Positions 32,237-36,193 of a DNA stretch of 36,193 nucleotides are shown here, piece after piece. The translations under genes and the position numbers were made by a program. The notes beneath the pieces are model-generated. The model was not told the DNA's origin. It saw only the letters and a program-made list of their open reading frames with translations, and did not search any database. The DNA is from JBOGOC01 sp050747525 (lineage in GTDB: Bacteria > Acidobacteriota > Polarisedimenticolia > JACPZX01 > DASXTC01). Where the stretch lies: positions 1 through 36,193 of the forward strand of contig JBOGOC010000122.1 in assembly GCA_050747525.1 (NCBI GenBank). The letters run 5' to 3'. The stretch's first letter is position 1; every line of letters starts with the position of its first letter.

Positions 32237-32266
32237 GAAAAAGAGGACCGATCCGGAGATTTTTTG

Positions 32267-33376
32267 ATGATTGAGATCCTCGAAGGCCTCCTCGCATCGA
32301 TGGAGCGAGGCTCGCCGATCGCGATCGCCAGCATCGTGGCCGGCCATGGATCGCTGCCCATGTCCCGCCGCGCGAAGATGCTCGTCCATTCCGACGGGTC
32401 GCAGAGAGGAACGGTGGGAGGCGGGTGCATCGAGGCGGAGGTCCATGCGCTGGCGACCGAGGCCATGCGCCAGGATCGGGTTTTTCTTCGCTCATACACG
32501 CTGACGGAGACGCAGGCCGGGGCGGAGGGGCTCAACTGCGGTGGCACCGTGGAGATCCTCGTCGAGCCGTTCCTGCCCGATGGAACGGCATCGCAGGCCC
32601 GCGCGATCCTGATGCAGGCGCTCGATGCGCTGCGCCGGCGGGAATTGATGGTTCTCGCCACGCTGGTGGGCGGCACCGAATCGGAACCGGCCGTGGTGGG
32701 GCGCGGGCTCATCGGATCCGAAGGGTTGGCCGCGGGCGTCGGCCTGCTGGCGCAGCCGGGCGTCGATGCCGCCCTGCGGGGAGCCGTGGAGCGGGAGTCC
32801 CTGGCCATCATGGGCCAGGATCGAGCCGCCTGGATCCAGCTGCCTGAGACGGACGGGCCACGGCGGGCGCTGCTCGAGACGCTGTCAGCCCCCCCCGTTC
32901 TCTTCCTGTTCGGTGGAGGCCACGTCTCCCTGGCGGTGGCCGGTGTGGCCAGGCTGGCCGGGTTCAACGTCGTGGTGGTGGACGATCGGCCCGCCTTCTC
33001 GAACCCCGAAAGGTTCCCCGACGCCGACAGGACGCTGGTCCTCCCGATGGCCTCGGCCTTCCAGCACCTGGACGTCGACGAGGGGAGCTACATCGTGGCA
33101 GTGACCCGCGGCCATCAGCACGACGAGCCCGTCATCGAGCAGGCCCTGCGGACTCGCGCGGCCTACATCGGCATGCTGGGCTCGCGCCGGAAGGTGGCCA
33201 TCATGTGGCAGAGGCTGCGCGAGCGGGGTGTGTCCGAGGAGGACCTCGCCCGAGTGCACGCCCCCATCGGCCTGCCCATCGGAGCGGACACACCCGCCGA
33301 GATCGCGGTCAGCATCGTGGCCCAGCTGATAGAGGCGCGGAGGGCTAGCGGGAGGCGGAAGCCCGACGGTGCGTGA
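32267..33376 (+). CDS. XdhC/CoxI-family protein
   Basis: The protein has 369 residues. It has an N-terminal XdhC_CoxI domain (IASIVAGHGSLPMSRRAKML, GTVGGGCIEAEVHALA, LNCGGTVEILVEPF, about 18-105) and a C-terminal Rossmann XdhC_C domain (LFLFGGGHVSLAVAGVARLAG, VVVDDRPAFSNPERFPDAD, YIGMLGSRRKVAIM, PIGLPIGADTPAEIAVSIVAQ). Family members insert or sulfurate the molybdenum cofactor of xanthine dehydrogenase/CO dehydrogenase-type enzymes. No molybdenum hydroxylase or cofactor gene is near, so its client is elsewhere. ATG 32267 has GGAG 9 nt upstream. The last 32 bp overlap the end of the opposite-strand HEPN gene. Confidence 0.9.
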   Translation: MIEILEGLLASMERGSPIAIASIVAGHGSLPMSRRAKMLVHSDGSQRGTVGGGCIEAEVHALATEAMRQDRVFLRSYTLTETQAGAEGLNCGGTVEILVEPFLPDGTASQARAILMQALDALRRRELMVLATLVGGTESEPAVVGRGLIGSEGLAAGVGLLAQPGVDAALRGAVERESLAIMGQDRAAWIQLPETDGPRRALLETLSAPPVLFLFGGGHVSLAVAGVARLAGFNVVVVDDRPAFSNPERFPDADRTLVLPMASAFQHLDVDEGSYIVAVTRGHQHDEPVIEQALRTRAAYIGMLGSRRKVAIMWQRLRERGVSEEDLARVHAPIGLPIGADTPAEIAVSIVAQLIEARRASGRRKPDGA

Positions 33377-33812
33377 CGATGTCCAGTGTGAGCTGGGCGA
33401 TCTCCAGGACCCACTCGGCCTCGGCAGTCGCACGGTCCGCATCCACCAGCATGAGCTTCTCGACCGGGACACCCTCTTCGGGGGGGACGAGGCTCTTGCT
33501 TCGCGACAGATCGACGTAGATCTCGTGAAGGCGTCCTGCCTGGCCGCGCACCTCGGGAGGGAGCTTGATGATGTTCTCGGCCAGGACCTCTCCCGCGTCC
33601 CGGTACCGCGACACCTCCACCCCCATGATCCTGAGCATCCCGCGGAAACAAAGCTCCACAATATCCCGGGCTTCACGGATCACGTCCGTGAAGTCGGCCT
33701 CGCTCCGAAGAGTGTCGAGAGCCTTCAGGCGCTCCCGTGCCTTGTCGAGAAACGCCTCGGCCAGTCTCACGTTCGTCATAGTCGCAGTCACGTCCGCAAC
33801 ACCCCGCGGCAT
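33345..33812 (-). CDS. HEPN-domain protein lacking the conserved histidine
   Basis: This 155-residue all-alpha protein has the HEPN pattern AEAFLDKARERLKALDTLRS, then FTDVIREARDIVELCFRGML and RIMGVEVS (about 18-68), followed by RDAGEVLAENIIKLPPEV. Most HEPN proteins have HD in place of RD at 71-72 (part of the Rx4-6H RNase motif), so the catalytic His is missing here. HEPN genes usually sit beside a nucleotidyltransferase (MNT) partner, and none is present. AGGAGG lies 6 nt before ATG 33812, so it is translated well. Its 3' end overlaps xdhC by 32 bp tail to tail. Function unknown; a non-enzymatic or antitoxin-like role is possible. Confidence 0.75.
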   Translation of the reverse strand: MPRGVADVTATMTNVRLAEAFLDKARERLKALDTLRSEADFTDVIREARDIVELCFRGMLRIMGVEVSRYRDAGEVLAENIIKLPPEVRGQAGRLHEIYVDLSRSKSLVPPEEGVPVEKLMLVDADRATAEAEWVLEIAQLTLDIVTHRRASASR

Positions 33813-33891
33813 GGTTGGCCTCCTCAGGACAAATACATTTTAGCAACTGCCGTACCAATGCCAAGTGATTTCTGACCATGGGGGGCAAGGA

Positions 33892-33900
33892 TGCTAGAAT
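33892..33900 (+). promoter_or_regulatory. Putative extended -10 for the KimA-like transporter gene
   Basis: TGC-TAGAAT followed by CCG; ATG 33910 begins 9 nt after the hexamer, with no ribosome-binding site. It is the same TAGAATCCG motif as before egtB and the 14350 gene. Confidence 0.45.
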
Positions 33901-33909
33901 CCGCCCCCT

Positions 33910-35952
33910 ATGAGCGCCGCTGATCCGCCGGTGCCTCCCGCGCCACACCTGCCCGAGGCACCGCGCAGCCGGCTGGGACGCCTGTTCCGCCTGCTGATCG
34001 GCGCTCCACGTAACCCATTGGATCCAGGGATCTTCCACAAGATAGGCCTGGCTGCGTTCCTGGCGTGGGTCGGGCTGGGGGTGGATGGCCTGTCGTCCTC
34101 GGCCTACGGGCCAGAGGAGGCCTATCGCGCCCTGGCCGAGTACAGCTTCCCCCACATGGCGCTGCTGCTGGCCGTGATGATGACGGCCACCATCGCCATC
34201 ATCTCCGCCTCCTACAGCCAGATCATCGAGAATTTCCCGACGGGGGGCGGCGGGTACGTGGTGGCCACGAAGCTGCTCGGCCCCTACGCGGGGGTGGTCT
34301 CAGGCTGCGCCCTGGTCATCGACTACGTGTTGACCATCAGCGTCTCCATCGCCAGCGGCTCGGACGCCGTCTTCAGCCTCATACCGGCCCTGAAGGGGGA
34401 CTACAAGCTATGGGCCTGCTTCGCCGGCCTGGCCGTCCTCGTCGTTCTGAACATGAGAGGGGTCAAGGAGTCGGTCGCGGTCCTGATCCCCATCTTCATC
34501 ATGTTTCTGGTCACCCACGGTCTGGTCATCGTTCTGGCCATCTTCGGCAACCTGGACGGTCTGGCCGACACGGTCGGTCTGGCGGTCAAGGAATCGCAAG
34601 AGGGGCTGTCGACCATCGGCTTCTGGGGCCTGTTCATCGTCTTCATGAGGGCCTATGCCCTGGGAGGCGGCACCTACACCGGCATCGAGGCGGTGAGCAA
34701 CGGCCTGTCCGTGCTCAAGGAGCCCCGCGTGGCCACGGCCAAGCGCACGATGCTCTACATGGCCGTGTCGCTCTCCTTCGTGGCGGGCGGAATTCTGGTC
34801 GCCTATCTGCTCACGGGGGTCGTGGCGGAGGAGGGCAAGACCCTCAACGCCGTCCTGCTGGAGCGGGTCGTGGGCACCTGGTCCATGGGAGACATGCCCG
34901 TGGGCGAGTGGTACATCGTGGTCGCGCTGCTGTCCACGACGGCCCTGCTGTTCGCGGCCGCGCAGACCGGGTTCCTCGGCGGGCCCGGCGTGCTGTCCAA
35001 CATGGCGCTGGACGGCTGGGTCCCCAAGCGGTTCGCCCACATCAGCGAGCGCCTGGTGGTGAAGAACGGCATCCTCCTGATGGGGGTCGGGGCGGCATTG
35101 ACCCTCGTCTACACGGGCGCCTCGGTCCACCTGCTCCTCATCATGTACAGCATCAACGTGTTCCTCACCTTCAGCCTCTCGCAGGCCGCGATGTGCTGGC
35201 ACTGGCTCGGGGAGCGCCGTGCAGACCGGCCCTGGCTCAACGGCTTCTTCATCAACGGCGTCGGTCTTCTTCTCACGAGCACCATTCTGCTGGTGGTGGC
35301 TGTGGTGAAGTTCCGCGAGGGAGCCTGGCTGACGCTGCTGATCACCGCCGCCTTCGTGGTGCTGTGCCTGAGGATCCGTGGGCATTACCGCCGCATTCGC
35401 TCCACGATGAAGAGACTGGACGAGGACCTGATGGACATCCCTCTGCCTCCGCCGTCGGCCGATGCGGAGAAGAGGTCCCGCGAGATGGACCACAACGCCC
35501 CCACGGCCGTGGTGCTGGTGAGCGGCTATTCGGGCCTGGGGCTGCACACGTTTCTGGGCGTGCACAACACCTTCCCGGGGCACTTCAAGAACTTCCTGTT
35601 CATCTCGGTAGGGGTCATCGACTCGGGGAACTTCAAGGGGATTCAGGAAATCGAGCACCTGGAGCAGAACACCAGGGAGATCGTGGTCAAGTACGTCGGC
35701 TACGCCCGATCGCTGGGCTTCACCGCCGATTCCCGCTATGCCATGGGGACGTTGATGGTGCCCGTGATGCGCAACCTCTGCGCCTCGGTGCGCAAGGAGT
35801 TCCCGCGGTCGATCTTCTTCGCCGGCCGGCTGATATTCCGCGAAGAGAAGTTCTATCACCGCTGGTTGCACAACCAGTCGTCGTCCACCCTCCAGCGGCG
35901 CCTGCAGTTCGACGGGATTCCCTTGATGATCCTGCCCATCCGGGTCCTCTGA
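33910..35952 (+). CDS. APC-superfamily permease, KimA-like potassium transporter
   Basis: The protein has 680 residues. After a Pro-rich cytoplasmic start it has about 12 membrane segments (to about residue 495) and a soluble C-terminal domain of about 180 residues. The first helix motif GLGVDGLSSSAYGPEEAYRA (55-74) and IIENFPTGGGGYVVATKLLG match KimA/YdaO, the high-affinity proton-coupled potassium importer of Bacillus subtilis, which is controlled by c-di-AMP. The C-terminal domain (VVLVSGYSGLGLHTFLGVH onward) would be the cytosolic dimerisation part; c-di-AMP control here is an inference. Some members of this group carry amino acids instead. A TAGAATCCG promoter lies just upstream, and the dispersed repeat follows the stop. 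Confidence 0.82.
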   Translation: MSAADPPVPPAPHLPEAPRSRLGRLFRLLIGAPRNPLDPGIFHKIGLAAFLAWVGLGVDGLSSSAYGPEEAYRALAEYSFPHMALLLAVMMTATIAIISASYSQIIENFPTGGGGYVVATKLLGPYAGVVSGCALVIDYVLTISVSIASGSDAVFSLIPALKGDYKLWACFAGLAVLVVLNMRGVKESVAVLIPIFIMFLVTHGLVIVLAIFGNLDGLADTVGLAVKESQEGLSTIGFWGLFIVFMRAYALGGGTYTGIEAVSNGLSVLKEPRVATAKRTMLYMAVSLSFVAGGILVAYLLTGVVAEEGKTLNAVLLERVVGTWSMGDMPVGEWYIVVALLSTTALLFAAAQTGFLGGPGVLSNMALDGWVPKRFAHISERLVVKNGILLMGVGAALTLVYTGASVHLLLIMYSINVFLTFSLSQAAMCWHWLGERRADRPWLNGFFINGVGLLLTSTILLVVAVVKFREGAWLTLLITAAFVVLCLRIRGHYRRIRSTMKRLDEDLMDIPLPPPSADAEKRSREMDHNAPTAVVLVSGYSGLGLHTFLGVHNTFPGHFKNFLFISVGVIDSGNFKGIQEIEHLEQNTREIVVKYVGYARSLGFTADSRYAMGTLMVPVMRNLCASVRKEFPRSIFFAGRLIFREEKFYHRWLHNQSSSTLQRRLQFDGIPLMILPIRVL

Positions 35953-36105
35953 TCTCGTGGGGGGCGGCGGGGCGGGGAGTCGTCGCCGGGGACGTTCGCC
36001 GTCGTGGGGTTGGCCACGACGGCTCTCTCCCGCATACGCCTTCGCCCTCGCTCGCTGGCCGCGCGAAAGCGCGCGCGGCCAACGCTCGCTCGACCCGGCT
36101 CAGGC
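35953..36105 (+). repeat. Right copy of dispersed intergenic repeat
   Basis: It starts just after the transporter stop. It contains one diverged 18-bp unit (GGCGGGGAGTCGTCGCCG, 35971-35988) in the sense of transcription, a 10-bp hairpin, and the core 36037-36105. The core palindrome is intact here: TGGCCGCGC at 36056-36064 against GCGCGGCCA at 36073-36081. The core matches 101-169 (inverted) with three differences and ends directly at the IS tip. Confidence 0.8.
35998..36023 (+). terminator. Perfect 10-bp hairpin downstream of the KimA-like gene
   Basis: GCCGTCGTGG, loop GGTTGG, CCACGACGGC, 45 bp after the stop. It is equivalent to the hairpins at 16961 and 17306 but with compensating base changes. 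No T-tract. Confidence 0.4.
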
Positions 36106-36193
36106 TGATCTTCCCCCCTTTTTCTGGACAGCGAGATTCGGACGATAATGGTCCGGGAGGTCCACGGGATGGCACGAGACAGGCGGAAGTTCA
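36106..36193 (+). mobile_element. IS3-family element, 5' end (right copy, partial)
   Basis: It begins with TGATCTTCCCCCC and is a perfect 88-bp inverted copy of 13-100. It contains the left inverted repeat region, the leader with GGGAGG, and the first codons of orfA. The element points out of the window and continues beyond the right edge. Confidence 0.75.
36169..36193 (+). CDS. IS3-family transposase OrfA, N-terminal fragment
   Basis: ATG 36169 encodes MARDRRKF before the window ends, identical to the start of the left copy. GGGAGG lies 7 to 8 nt upstream. It is truncated by the window edge only. Confidence 0.65.

Larger units (their letters stand above)
31959..32266. other. 308-bp divergent intergenic region between kamA and xdhC
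   Basis: It holds the candidate 51-codon ORF on the minus strand, a promoter candidate for kamA, and an imperfect dyad (TCCTCT at 32225-32230, loop, AGAGGA at 32241-32246, with partly matching CGATCC flanks) that overlaps the -35 box. The stretch 32110-32265 is AT-richer than its surroundings. No recognised riboswitch fold was seen. Confidence 0.6.

Overview
The window is GC-rich bacterial chromosomal DNA packed with genes on both strands. No rRNA, tRNA, phage or plasmid gene was seen. An Oar-type TonB-dependent receptor with a carboxypeptidase-regulatory-like domain, a KimA-type permease, an EgtB/EgtD pair and CAT-type permeases together suggest an aerobic or microaerobic Gram-negative of an Acidobacteriota-like lineage; this placement is an inference. 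The first and last 88 bases are perfect reverse complements and carry the 5' end of an IS3-family element whose orfA runs off both window ends, so the window is probably a contig broken at a repeated IS.

Layout: 1-273, IS end plus a dispersed palindromic repeat. 274-3283, two coupled amino-acid permeases. 3413-4636, a geranylgeranyl-reductase-like flavoprotein with a possible leader ORF. 4650-6950, egtB-egtD for ergothioneine-type thiol synthesis. 7130-13629, a secreted metzincin with TSP3 and FG-GAP repeats, then the TonB receptor. 13763-16878, a small lipoprotein and a TPR-DUF1684 fusion. 16879-17394, a 516-bp intergenic block of the repeat. 17395-18765, an M20 peptidase. 18836-22403, a sugar-phosphate operon pgi-gnd-glk. 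22466-26135, hemE, a polytopic membrane protein and an ABC ATPase fused to a degenerate metallo-beta-lactamase (MBL) domain. 26283-27578, a vanadium-haloperoxidase-type protein. 27597-32198, a minus-strand cluster: small ORF, kamA, two ATP-grasp ligases, GNAT, degenerate MBL protein. 32267-35952, XdhC, a HEPN protein and a KimA-like transporter. 35953-36193, repeat plus IS end.

Three things stand out. First, the kamA / ATP-grasp / ATP-grasp / GNAT / MBL-like cluster looks like an uncharacterised pathway that makes a beta-amino acid (probably beta-lysine) and ligates and acylates it. Second, an 18-bp G-rich repeat unit (GGCGGGGAGTGGTCTCCG) occurs eight times, only downstream of genes and always in the sense of the upstream transcript, and IS copies abut the same repeat at the same position at both ends. 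Third, several genes have a -10-like hexamer (often TAGAATCCG) only 6-9 nt before the start codon, which suggests widespread leaderless transcription.
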